DNA of 64,000 nucleotides, taken from NCBI GenBank assembly GCA_964570285.1, contig CAZMXP010000014.1, forward strand, positions 22,905 to 86,904. The letters run 5' to 3'. This document shows positions 33,430 through 42,146 of the stretch, piece after piece. The translations under genes were made by a program, and so were the position numbers. Within the stretch, counting starts at the first letter, position 1. Each line of letters starts with the position of its first letter. The notes beneath the pieces were generated by a model, which was given only the letters and a program-made list of their open reading frames with translations, did not search any database and was not told where the DNA came from. The stretch comes from CAZMXP01 sp964570285. GTDB lineage: Bacteria; Planctomycetota; PLA2.

Positions 33430-34269
33430 CTACCGCGGCTCGATGGCGCCCGCGTGCAGTTCGGCGATGCGGCGGCAGGTGCGCGCCTCGTCGTAGTCGA
33501 TCTCGGCGACGACCCTGCCCGCGGCGCCGAGCGCGATCCGCAGCGCCGGGTCGCGGGCGGCGCGCAGCAGCACGCGCAGGAGGCCGAGCGCGTCGCCGTG
33601 CCGATGGAGCAGGCCCGTGACGCCGCTCGTGATCGCCTCGGGGACGACGCCGGTGCGCGGCGCGATGACGCAGACGCCGCTCGCCAGCGCTTCGAGCAGG
33701 AAGGCGGGCAGCAGGCTCACCTCGCCCTCCGGCCACCAGAAGAAGAGGTCGCCCCGGTCGATCGTCTCGAGCAGGTCGCCGGCGGACGGCGTCACGAACT
33801 CCAGCTCCACGCCGGCCCGACCTGCGGCCGCGGCGAGGTCCGCCCCGGGGGCGCTGCCGGGCGCCGTGACGACCCGCAGCGGCCCGCGAGGCACCGCGCG
33901 GCGCGGCCGCATCGGGCGCAGGTCCACGCCGTAGGGCGCCACGATGACCTTGCCGAGCGGGCAGCGTGCCGCGTCGAGGGCCTTCGCCGCCGCGCGCGAC
34001 GGGACGAGCAGCCGCTCCGCACCCTCCATCAGCGCCCGCGACGGCACGCCGCCCTCCAGCGACACGATCAGCCGGAAGCCGACGATCTTCGCCACCGGCA
34101 GGACCGTCTCCGCCGCCGCGGCGCCGAACGCGTGCACGGCGACGACACCCCCCTCGGCGAGGCGGGCGAGGTCCGGCGCGCCGAGCACCGGCAACCCGAG
34201 CCGCTCCACGCGCGCCCGCGCGGGTCCCGCGAGCCCCTCGGCGAACGCGACGACCGGCGCTAGCGCCAT
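33430..34269 (-). CDS. Glycosyltransferase, GT-B type, compact
   Basis: A 279-residue protein with a shortened N-terminal half (VVAFAEGLAGPARARVERLG) and a C-terminal GT-B half: KVIVAPYGVDLRPMRP, the donor site FLLEALASGVCVIAPRTGVV and a final helical tail IDYDEARTCRRIAELHAG. It overlaps the end of the upstream GT2 gene by 10 bases. Probably acts with that enzyme on one glycan. The ATG chosen is the first Met before the coherent fold; longer in-frame sequence is antisense to real coding. Confidence 0.75.
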   Translation of the reverse strand: MALAPVVAFAEGLAGPARARVERLGLPVLGAPDLARLAEGGVVAVHAFGAAAAETVLPVAKIVGFRLIVSLEGGVPSRALMEGAERLLVPSRAAAKALDAARCPLGKVIVAPYGVDLRPMRPRRAVPRGPLRVVTAPGSAPGADLAAAAGRAGVELEFVTPSAGDLLETIDRGDLFFWWPEGEVSLLPAFLLEALASGVCVIAPRTGVVPEAITSGVTGLLHRHGDALGLLRVLLRAARDPALRIALGAAGRVVAEIDYDEARTCRRIAELHAGAIEPR

Positions 34270-35240
34270 GAGGGGTAGCGTCTCGCGACGAGGGGACGCA
34301 CGACCGGCCCGAGCGCGCGGCGAAGCCACGCGGGCGAGTGCGCCGCCACCGCGAGCCCCACGCAGAGGGGCCGCAGCGGCTCCTCGCGGGCGGCGATGCG
34401 CAGGTGGCGCCGCGCCTCCCTCACGCGCCCGTCCCGGAACTTCCACTCGCCGATCTGGTAGTGGACGCGGGCGCGCGCCTGCCCGTCGGTCGCCTCCGCC
34501 CGCGACACGTCGATGGCGGCGACGAGCGCGTCGAGCGCCTCCGGCTCGCCGCGGGCGCGCCGCCGCGCGCACTCCTGCGCGACGCGCGCGTAGGCCCCCT
34601 GCAGGAAGCAGCGGCGCGTGCTGATGTTGCTTGCATGGAAGCGGTAGAGGCCGAGCACCTCCGGCAGGATGTCGATGGAGCCCTGCTCCGCCGTGCGCAG
34701 CACCATGTCGTAGTCGTGGCTGTAGCGCAGCGCCTCCCGAAATCCCCCGAGCCCCCTGAAGACCTCCGTCCTGAGCGAACAGGTGGAATGGCAGAAGGGG
34801 TTGTGGAAGGGAAGGATCGAGCGGATGCGCGCCTCGCCCGTCGGCGGGCGCACCGTCGCGTGCACCGTCCCGTCGCCGTCGATCGCGTCGAACGCCCCCG
34901 CGACGAGCACGAGGCCCGCCTCCAGCGCGGCGGCGGAGCGGCGCAGCCGGTCCGGCGCCATGAGATCGTCGTCGTCGAGGATCGCGACGTACTCGCCCCG
35001 CGCCTCATGGAGGGCCACGTTGCGCGCGCCGGCGGGTCCGCGCGAGGTTGCGAGACGGATCAGCCGCAGCCGCGGGTCGGCGAAAGAGGCGACCACCTCC
35101 GCGGTCGCGCCGTCGGGGGAGCCGTCATCCACGATCAGGTGCTCGAAGTCGCCGAGCGACTGCGCGACGACGGATCCGATCGCCTGCCGGAGGTCGGCGG
35201 GCCGGCTTTTTGTCGCGGTGATGATCGTGAATCGGGGCAT
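34260..35240 (-). CDS. Family 2 glycosyltransferase with C-terminal helical region
   Basis: A 326-residue protein. The GT-A domain is clear: FTIITATKSRPADLRQAIGS, HLIVDDGSPDG, RGPAGARNVALHEARGEYVA and the metal motif ILDDDDLMAPDR. The C-terminal 120 residues are helical with HYQIGEWKFRDGRVREARRH, which resembles a TPR pair. No membrane segment is evident. It should add a sugar to a surface glycan. It is the first gene of the minus-strand group and diverges from the acyl-CoA dehydrogenase with 69 bases between starts. Confidence 0.88.
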   Translation of the reverse strand: MPRFTIITATKSRPADLRQAIGSVVAQSLGDFEHLIVDDGSPDGATAEVVASFADPRLRLIRLATSRGPAGARNVALHEARGEYVAILDDDDLMAPDRLRRSAAALEAGLVLVAGAFDAIDGDGTVHATVRPPTGEARIRSILPFHNPFCHSTCSLRTEVFRGLGGFREALRYSHDYDMVLRTAEQGSIDILPEVLGLYRFHASNISTRRCFLQGAYARVAQECARRRARGEPEALDALVAAIDVSRAEATDGQARARVHYQIGEWKFRDGRVREARRHLRIAAREEPLRPLCVGLAVAAHSPAWLRRALGPVVRPLVARRYPSWR

Positions 35241-35309
35241 GCCCTGTCCAATCCATCGGCTCGCCCGGGGGGGATGTGTAGGGGGTGCGGGGGCCTACAA
35301 TGGCCGCCG

Positions 35310-37010
35310 GTGGGCAACTTCTACCGCGAAACCCCCGATCTGCGCAGGCGGATCGAGCGGGCGCCCTGGGCGGCGATCATCCCCGCGCTGGAGGACAACT
35401 TCAGCGGCGGGCACGAGCTTGCGCCGGCGAGCGTCGAGGAGGCGGTCGAGCAGATCTCGATGGTGCTCGACATGGTGGGGGAGATGGCGAGCGAGGAGAT
35501 CGCGCCGCACGCCGCCGAGGTGGACCGGATCGGGGCGCAACTCGTGGACGGCAAGGTCGTCTACCCGCCGCCGATGGAGCGCGCCTTCCGCAAGCTGGCG
35601 GAGGCGGGGCTGCTCGGCTTCACGCTGCCGCGGCAGCACGGCGGCATGAACCTGCCGGTGACCGCCTACACCGCGGCCGTCGAGATGGTGAGCCGCGGCG
35701 ACGCGTCGCTGATGACGCTCTTCGCCTTGCAGGGGTGCGGCGAGACGATCCACCGCTACGGCTCGCGGGAGTTGCGCGAGCGCTACCTGCCGCGCCTCTG
35801 CGCGGGGGAGATCACCCCCTGCATGGCGCTGACGGAGCCGAACGCCGGCAGCGAACTCGGCGCCGTCGGCACGCGCGCGGAGCCGTTGGCCGACGGGCGC
35901 TGGCGCGTGCGCGGCAGCAAGTGCTTCATCACCAACGGCGGCGCGGACGTGCTGCTCGTGCTCGCGCGCACCGAGGAGGCGCCGGGCGGCGAGGGGTTGT
36001 CGCTGATCTGCGTGGAGCGGGGCGCGGGCGTCTCCGTCACGAAGCTGGAGGAGAAGCTCGGCATCCACGGCAGCGCCACCGCCGTCGTCAACTTCGACGA
36101 TGCCGTGGGCGACCTGCTCGGCAAGCGCGGCGACGGCCTCTACCGGTGCACCCTCGGGCTGCTGCACAACGTGAGGCTCGAGGTCGCGGCGCAGGCGGTC
36201 GGCATCGCGCAGGGGGCGCAGGCGCAGGCGGTGCGCTACGCGCGCGAGCGGCACCAGTTCGGCCGGAGCATCGACCGCTTCGCGCCGGTGCGGTCGATGC
36301 TCTTCCGGAACGCGGTCGCGATCGAGGCGGCGCGCGCGATCGTCTTCACCACCGCCGCGATCGTCGACCGCCGCCGCGGGCTGCACCGGACCGGCGGCGG
36401 CAGCGAACTCGACCGTTACGAGCGGATGGCCGACCTGATGACGCCCCTGTCGAAGTACTACGCGTGCGAGATGGTCAACATGGTCACCTCGCGCGCGCTG
36501 CAGGTGCACGGCGGCTACGGCTACACGCGCGACTACCCGGCCGAGCGCTACCTGCGCGACGGCCGCATCACCAACATCTACGAGGGCACGAGCGAGATCC
36601 AGGTGGGCGCGATGGTGGAGCCGCTCGCGACGGGCGGCCTGCCGCTGCTCTTCGAGGAGCCGCTCGGCGAGGCGAATGAGCCCGAAAGCTGCCCCGGCGC
36701 CCTCTCGAAGCTGCACGAGGCCTACGCGATGCTGCTCGAGGCGGGCGAGGGCATCGCGGCGGCCGACAAGCTCGCGCAGCAGGGGTGGGCGCGCCCCTTC
36801 GCCGACGCCACCGGGGACCTCGTCGCGTCGCTCGTCTTCCTCCGCGACGCGCCCGAAGACGACCGGAGCGCCGCGCTCGCGCGCTTCCTCGCCGGCGAGT
36901 CGCGCCGCCGCGCCGCCGACATCAAGAGGCGCGTCGCGGGCGACGACCGCCTCGAGTTCGACGACGCCGCGTTCGCGTCGGTCATAGACCCCTACCGCAC
37001 CGGAGCATGA
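35310..37010 (+). CDS. Acyl-CoA dehydrogenase
   Basis: A 566-residue flavoprotein. The family blocks are in order: GFTLPRQHGGMNLPV, MALTEPNAGSELGAVGTRA and GSKCFITNGGADVLLVLART (FAD binding), RHQFGRSIDRF, and VHGGYGYTRDYPAERYLRDG leading to RITNIYEGTSEIQ with catalytic Glu425. The C-terminal 120 residues are an extra helical domain. It oxidises acyl-CoA to 2-enoyl-CoA. The long N-terminal extension (residues 1-60) resembles the larger members of the family. GTG start; the stop overlaps the Nudix gene. Confidence 0.92.
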   Translation: MGNFYRETPDLRRRIERAPWAAIIPALEDNFSGGHELAPASVEEAVEQISMVLDMVGEMASEEIAPHAAEVDRIGAQLVDGKVVYPPPMERAFRKLAEAGLLGFTLPRQHGGMNLPVTAYTAAVEMVSRGDASLMTLFALQGCGETIHRYGSRELRERYLPRLCAGEITPCMALTEPNAGSELGAVGTRAEPLADGRWRVRGSKCFITNGGADVLLVLARTEEAPGGEGLSLICVERGAGVSVTKLEEKLGIHGSATAVVNFDDAVGDLLGKRGDGLYRCTLGLLHNVRLEVAAQAVGIAQGAQAQAVRYARERHQFGRSIDRFAPVRSMLFRNAVAIEAARAIVFTTAAIVDRRRGLHRTGGGSELDRYERMADLMTPLSKYYACEMVNMVTSRALQVHGGYGYTRDYPAERYLRDGRITNIYEGTSEIQVGAMVEPLATGGLPLLFEEPLGEANEPESCPGALSKLHEAYAMLLEAGEGIAAADKLAQQGWARPFADATGDLVASLVFLRDAPEDDRSAALARFLAGESRRRAADIKRRVAGDDRLEFDDAAFASVIDPYRTGA

Positions 37011-37528
37011 GCACCGACCCGCGCCTCGCGATCCGCTTCTGCCCGCTCTGCGGGAGCACGAAGTTCGTGCTGAAGGTGCCGCGGCAGGACGACAAGGAGC
37101 GCCTCGCCTGCGGCCAGTGCGACTACGTGCACTACGTCGGCCCGCTGCTCGCCGCGGGGGTGATCCTGCATGACGGCCACCGGGTGCTGCTCGTCAAGCG
37201 CGCGCTCGATCCCGGCAAGGGCAAGTGGACCTTCCCCGGCGGCTTCGTCGATCTCGACGAGCCCCCCGAGCACGCCGCGCTGCGCGAGGCGCAGGAGGAG
37301 ACCGGCCTCGCGCCCACCCTCGAGCGCCTGCTCGGCATCTACAACTCGATCGGCCCCAAGGGCAAGCGCGTCGTCATCGCCGTCTACGTCGCCCGCGCCG
37401 AGGGCAGCGCCCGCATCGGCAACGATGAAGTCCTCGACCTCCGGTGGTACGAGCCCGACGCGCTCCCCGTAGACGACTTCGCGTTCCCGTCCACGGCCAC
37501 CGCGCTGAGGGACTACGCGGCCGGGTGA
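37007..37528 (+). CDS. Nudix hydrolase with N-terminal zinc ribbon
   Basis: A 173-residue protein. CPLCGS (residues 12-17) and CGQCDY form a zinc ribbon as in NADH pyrophosphatase-like Nudix proteins. The Nudix box is complete from GGFVDLDEPPEH through REAQEETGL, with all three catalytic Glu residues. It probably hydrolyses a nucleoside diphosphate derivative such as NADH or ADP-ribose; the C-terminal half is short. The ATGA overlap with the acyl-CoA dehydrogenase implies joint translation. Confidence 0.9.
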   Translation: MSTDPRLAIRFCPLCGSTKFVLKVPRQDDKERLACGQCDYVHYVGPLLAAGVILHDGHRVLLVKRALDPGKGKWTFPGGFVDLDEPPEHAALREAQEETGLAPTLERLLGIYNSIGPKGKRVVIAVYVARAEGSARIGNDEVLDLRWYEPDALPVDDFAFPSTATALRDYAAG

Positions 37529-37707
37529 CCTTGTTGCGCGGTTCGTGGGGGGGGGCGGAACCCGGCTCACGTGTTCGTGTTCCGCAATGGCGGGGGGGGC
37601 CCCTCCTGCGAGCCACGCGGAGTCCAGTTCGTGATCGCTACACGATCTGGCGCAGCGGCGGAGGAGCAGCGTGGATCGCCCCGCCCGGTGCATCCGCGTC
37701 CAATCGA

Positions 37708-37772
37708 CGCGGCGCGGCTCCGCGCAGCAACCAAATGAGAGACGGCCGAAGGCCGCGCTGCGCGCGCTCGCG
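37708..37772. repeat. Dispersed GC-rich repeat core
   Basis: The segment GGCGCGGCTCCGCGCAGCAA continues as CCAAATGAGAGACGGCCGAAGG, then CGCGCTGCGC. Close relatives are at 11521-11583, 59470-59517 and, reversed, 54545-54604. It is not coding in any frame I can defend. Confidence 0.6.
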
Positions 37773-37793
37773 ACGGCGTTCGGCCAATGCGGA

Positions 37794-38083
37794 TCGAGGG
37801 TAGCGGATTTGATAAGGAACCCAGGAAGGGAGGAACCCATGAGAGCAAGGGGGAGCGTCCTGGGACTCGGATGGTCGAATCCGCCCGTTCCTGGGTTCCT
37901 GGGTTCCTTCTTTCAAGCTCAGGACGAAGGCTGTGGTTCACCGCACCGCGCAGTTCCCGGTGGCATTGGGCGTGCCATCGCACCCTGAGAGGCGCGCGCG
38001 GCAACATCCTGGCGCGCCTCCGAGCACGTTCGCCCCTGAAACCCGAACACCCTTCGAGACTTGGACCCCCTCGTGGCTCAGGG
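37794..38083 (+). repeat. Long dispersed repeat, copy A
   Basis: About 290 bases closely similar, over nearly the whole length, to the reverse complement of 54080-54335. Landmarks in order: GATAAGGAACCCAGGAAGGG, GAACCCATGAGAG, a TTCCTGGGTTCCT block that can pair with the first, GACGAAGGCTGTGGTT, GGCGCGCGCGGCAACATCCT and ACCCGAACACCCTTCG. It has no gene. It fills most of the 37529-38174 gap before the TPR-CHAT gene. Confidence 0.8.
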
Positions 38084-38174
38084 GAAGGTCCCCGGCTCGT
38101 GCAGGCGGCCCCGCGGGCGGCCGACCGCCCTCCTCGCCCCGTTATCGGTACGATGCTGGCCTAGGGAGGCTCAG

Positions 38175-41100
38175 ATGCGGTGGTCGTGGGTAGCGCTGCT
38201 GGTCGCGGTTGCGGTGCGGGTGGGCAGCGCGCAGGAGCCCGCCGCGCCGCCGGCCCCCGCGGCCCCCGACACTTCCCAGCAGGCGGCGGACAAGGTGCTC
38301 GCCGCCGTCGCCGCGAAAGAGGACGCGGCGCTGAATGCGTTGGCCGCGAAGGACAACCCCGACCCTTGGCTTGTCGCCGACGAGTTGTGCGCGCGCGGGG
38401 AGTTCGATGCCGCGAACGCGTTCGCGAAGTCCGCGCCGCGCCTCGACGTCGAGCGGCTCCCCGCGTATGTTGCCTCGCGGCGCGGGGCGCCCGATGCCAA
38501 CGAGCGGGAGCGCGTCGTGGCCGCGCAGGAGGCTCTGCGCCGCGGGGACGCCGTCCGCGCCCTCGAACTGACGGACGGCCTTGCGGAGAAACCCTCGGTG
38601 GCGTCGATCCTCGGCCTGGGCGCCCGAGCGGGCGCGCTTGGGAAGCTGAGGCGTCACCCCGAGAGCATCGCCGCCCTCGTGACCGGCGCGCGGCTAGCCA
38701 AGGAAGCCGGTTGGCTCTCGCGACAGGCGCGCCTCCTTGATGAAGCCTTTCGGGCCGCGGCGGGCATTTCCGACTTCCGCGCGGCGCTCGCGGCGTGCGA
38801 GGAACTCCTGGCCCTTCAGGAGACGCGCGGTCAGCGCGAAGGGGTCGCCGTGGCGCTGGGCAACCTTGGCACCTGCCACCGGTCCCTCGGCGCCCATGGG
38901 AAAGCTCTCGAGTGCCACGAGCGTGTGCTCCGAATGAGGGAAGAGGTCGGAGATCGAGCGGGCATGGCTAGGGCCCTCGCCAACATGGGCAACGTCCATG
39001 GCTCGATCGGCAATCACGCGAAGGCGCTGGAGTGCTTCGAGGGTGCCCTGCGGCTCAATGAAGCGCTTGGAAACCGCGCGGCGATGGCAGGGTCGCTGAC
39101 CGGGATGGGCAACGTCCACGCGGCGCTTCGCGACTACACCAAGGCGCTTGACTGCCAGGCGCGCGCGCTTGGGCTTCTCGAGGGGGAGCAGGACCGCGCC
39201 CGCATCGCGACGATCCATTGGAACATGGGCTCGATCCATCGCGACCTAGGCGACCCCGAGATGGCGCTGGAGCACTTTGGCCGGGCGCTGGAAGTCTACA
39301 CCGAGCTCGGCAATCGCGTCGAGGAGGCCCAGGCTCTGCTGCGCATCGCCGCCTTGCACCGCTCCCTCTACGACTATCCCAAGGCCCTCCACTTCTACGA
39401 GCTCGCAAGGTCCACGAACGAGGCGCTCGGGAACCGCAGCACCGTGGCCTCAACCCTTGTGTCGATGGGCATCGTCCACCGCGCCGTCTCGGACTATCCC
39501 GGGGCGCTCGAGTGTTACCGCAAGGCGCTCGGTCTCTTCGAGTTGCTGGGGGACCGCACGGGCGTCGCCACGGTCCTCGGAAACATGGGCAGCGCGCATC
39601 TGCACTCGTGCGCCTACGCGGCCGCGATCGAGTGCCACGAGCGAAGCCTCGCCCTCGGCGAGGAGCTGGGCAGCCGGGCGCTGATTACCAACGCCCTCGG
39701 GAACATCGGCGGCGTCCACCTCACGCTCGGCGACGACGAGAAGGCTCTCCGATTTCTCGAGAGGGCACACAAGCAGGCCGAGGAGGTGGCGGACCGGCGC
39801 CTCGCCGCCACGGCGCTGGGGAACATCGGCCTCATTCACCACAGGCGGGGAGACCATGCCATCGCGCTCGAGTGCCAAGAGAAGTCACGCAAGATTGCGG
39901 AGGAGATCGGGGACCGCCACGCCGCCAGCAGGGCGCTCCATGCCATGGCGGGCATCCATCGGGCACGCCGCGATCTCCCCAAGGCGCTCGAGTGCCTTCA
40001 GGCAGACCTCGCCCTCGATCAGGCTCTCGGCGACCGTGCCGGCGTTTCCATGGCCCTCTGCGCCATCGCCAACGTCCACTACGACCAGGGCAGTTTCGCC
40101 CGCGCGATCGAGTTCCACGAGCAGAGTTTCGCCGCGGCGGAGGCAATCGACGCTCGCAGCGCGATGGCGCACGCCCTCTGGGGTCTCTCGAGCGCGCGCC
40201 TCGCGCTCGGGGACCCTGCCTCCGCCGTGGCCGATGCGCGGCGAGCAGTCCGGCTCGCGGGTGAGCTGGCCACCGGGCTCGCCGAGGAGGAGGGCGCGCG
40301 CGCACGGGAGGTGTTCGCGGGTCTGTTCGACGATGGCGCCGAGGCGGCGCTGCGGCTCGGCGACCCAGCAGAGGTCTGCTTCTTCCTCGAGAGCGGGCGC
40401 GCGGCAACGCTGCTCGAGTCCCTCGGCGGTCGGGATGCACTCTACGCGAGCACAGTGCCGGAGTCGCTGCGCGTCGAGGAGGCGGAGGCGCGCGCCGAGG
40501 AGGCGCGGGCGGCCGCCCGCCGGCGTGCCGCGCTGGCGGCGTCGGGCCTCGGCGCGCTCCGCGAGGCCAATGCCGCTCTGGCTGCGGCGCAGGAGCGGGT
40601 GGCGGAGGTCATCGCGAGGATTCAGCGGCAGGCGAAGGCGGCGTCGAGCGTCGTGTACCCTTCGGCGGATCGGGTCGAGGTGCTCGCCGCCCACGTGCGC
40701 GCCGACGAGGCGCTCGTGCTGTATGGCCTGCTCTCGACGAGTGCGGTGGCGCTGATCGTGACGGATCGCGGCGCCAGGGTCGTCCCACTCGGCGAGAAGT
40801 CCGCGATCGAGAATGCGTGCCGCGGAGACGTGGTCCCGGTTGTCGACCTGCTCCGCAAGCTGGTGGTCGCGCCGCTCGGGCTCTCCGAGGGTACGAGAAG
40901 GCTGCTCGTGTCCCCCGCTGGTCCGCTGGCCTGCGTGCCCTTCTCGCTGCTCGTCGGCGATCGCGAGGTCGCCTATGTCCCGTCGGGAACGACGTATGGA
41001 GCGCTCCTCGACGAGGCCCACGCGGGTGGGGATGGGGTGCTCGCCGTCGGGGACCCGGTCTATGAGGGGGAGTCGCGGTTCACGGTCGCGAAGGCAGTGC

Positions 41101-41681
41101 ATCGCGGTGCCGCCCGGCTTCGCCGGTTGCCAGCATCCGGCGAGGAAGCAGGGTGCGTCGGGGACGTTGTGCTCGTACGCGAGAACGCGACCGAGGCGAG
41201 GATCCGGGAGCGTCTCGCGGGGCGCCCGCGGTGGCGCGCCCTGCACCTCGCCTGCCACGGCCTCGTGGATGCCGAGCATCCCATGCTCTCGTCGCTCGCG
41301 CTCACGGCGACGGGCGAGGACGACGGCTTCCTCACCGCCCTCGAGGTGTTCCGGTGCCGCATTCCCGCCGACCTCGCCGTGCTCTCGGCCTGCGAGACCG
41401 CGAAGGGGAAGGTCTACAGGGCCGAGGGAATCGTGGGGCTCACGCGGGCGTTCATGGCCGCCGGTGCGCCGCGGGTGCTCGTTTCCCTCTGGAAGGTCGA
41501 CGACGATGCGACGAAGGCGCTGATGGTGAAGTTCTACGAGCTCTGGAACCCGAAGGACGGGTCGAAGGGTCTCGCGTGCGCCACCGCGCTCAAGCGGGCG
41601 CAGGAGTTCGTCGCGGGCCACGAAAAGTGGAAGCACCCAAGGTACTGGGCGGCTTGGCAGCTCTGGGGGTTGCCGGACTGA
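38175..41681 (+). CDS. Exported TPR-CHAT protein (caspase-like peptidase fold)
   Basis: A 1168-residue protein. Residues 1-19 look like a signal peptide (RWSWVALLVAVAVRVGSAQ). About a dozen TPRs of exactly 40-residue period follow (residues 215-690), of the kinesin-light-chain type (GNMGNVH, KALECHERVL). A long Ala/Glu/Arg helix spans 760-830. The CHAT domain occupies roughly 840-1168 with catalytic His1028 in LACHGLVD and Cys1073 in LSACETAKG, then SLWKVDDDAT. TPR senses a partner and CHAT cleaves a target in known systems. No substrate gene is adjacent. ATG preceded by GGGAGG. Confidence 0.88.
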   Translation: MRWSWVALLVAVAVRVGSAQEPAAPPAPAAPDTSQQAADKVLAAVAAKEDAALNALAAKDNPDPWLVADELCARGEFDAANAFAKSAPRLDVERLPAYVASRRGAPDANERERVVAAQEALRRGDAVRALELTDGLAEKPSVASILGLGARAGALGKLRRHPESIAALVTGARLAKEAGWLSRQARLLDEAFRAAAGISDFRAALAACEELLALQETRGQREGVAVALGNLGTCHRSLGAHGKALECHERVLRMREEVGDRAGMARALANMGNVHGSIGNHAKALECFEGALRLNEALGNRAAMAGSLTGMGNVHAALRDYTKALDCQARALGLLEGEQDRARIATIHWNMGSIHRDLGDPEMALEHFGRALEVYTELGNRVEEAQALLRIAALHRSLYDYPKALHFYELARSTNEALGNRSTVASTLVSMGIVHRAVSDYPGALECYRKALGLFELLGDRTGVATVLGNMGSAHLHSCAYAAAIECHERSLALGEELGSRALITNALGNIGGVHLTLGDDEKALRFLERAHKQAEEVADRRLAATALGNIGLIHHRRGDHAIALECQEKSRKIAEEIGDRHAASRALHAMAGIHRARRDLPKALECLQADLALDQALGDRAGVSMALCAIANVHYDQGSFARAIEFHEQSFAAAEAIDARSAMAHALWGLSSARLALGDPASAVADARRAVRLAGELATGLAEEEGARAREVFAGLFDDGAEAALRLGDPAEVCFFLESGRAATLLESLGGRDALYASTVPESLRVEEAEARAEEARAAARRRAALAASGLGALREANAALAAAQERVAEVIARIQRQAKAASSVVYPSADRVEVLAAHVRADEALVLYGLLSTSAVALIVTDRGARVVPLGEKSAIENACRGDVVPVVDLLRKLVVAPLGLSEGTRRLLVSPAGPLACVPFSLLVGDREVAYVPSGTTYGALLDEAHAGGDGVLAVGDPVYEGESRFTVAKAVHRGAARLRRLPASGEEAGCVGDVVLVRENATEARIRERLAGRPRWRALHLACHGLVDAEHPMLSSLALTATGEDDGFLTALEVFRCRIPADLAVLSACETAKGKVYRAEGIVGLTRAFMAAGAPRVLVSLWKVDDDATKALMVKFYELWNPKDGSKGLACATALKRAQEFVAGHEKWKHPRYWAAWQLWGLPD

Positions 41682-41704
41682 TCGACGGATTCGGCGCCGA
41701 GGGG

Positions 41705-41941
41705 TCATGCGGAGACGGCGCGCCGAGCGAGCACGGCGGCGCACGCGACGAACGCCTCCACCGGCTCATCGACGACCGCCGCCGTCCTCACCTCCCCCGG
41801 CGCGCGCTTGGGCCAGCCCGCTGCTGTCGAGCGGGGCACGCGGATCCCAGTGGCGGCTCCCGGATCGCCCGTCCGCTGCACATGGCGGACGAGCCTGTGG
41901 TCGTAGCTCCGCTGCTCTCCCTCCGTGGCCATCGCCCGCAT
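41705..41941 (-). pseudogene. Possible transposase N-terminal fragment
   Basis: About 78 codons with EQRSYDHRLVRHVQRTGDPG followed by AATGIRVPRSTAAGW. This looks like the N-terminal helix-turn-helix of a DDE transposase group whose pattern is YDHRLR...TGD...LGVPRSTAAGWL. No catalytic domain follows. The remaining 41682-42146 sequence shows no other gene; similarity judged by eye. Confidence 0.4.
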
Positions 41942-42146
41942 CTTGCCGGAGCGCGCCGCTTCCGGGCTGCCGCCTGCAACCGTTCGCAGCAGAGGCGTTG
42001 CGCCCAGCGCGGACAGGACGTGCGAAAGCTCGCGACAGGGAAGTGCGCTCCCTCTCGCGACCGCGTGGCACGCTTGCGGCGTTCGCCGCAGAGTCCGGGT
42101 GCGACGGTGCTTTCGGGAGCGGCGTCCGGCCGGGCAGGTCCGGGAC

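Noticed and set aside
37529..38174. CRISPR-like or phage att repeats in the repeat-rich gaps
   Set aside because: No regular repeat-spacer spacing, no cas genes and no integrase; copies are dispersed and inverted rather than arrayed.
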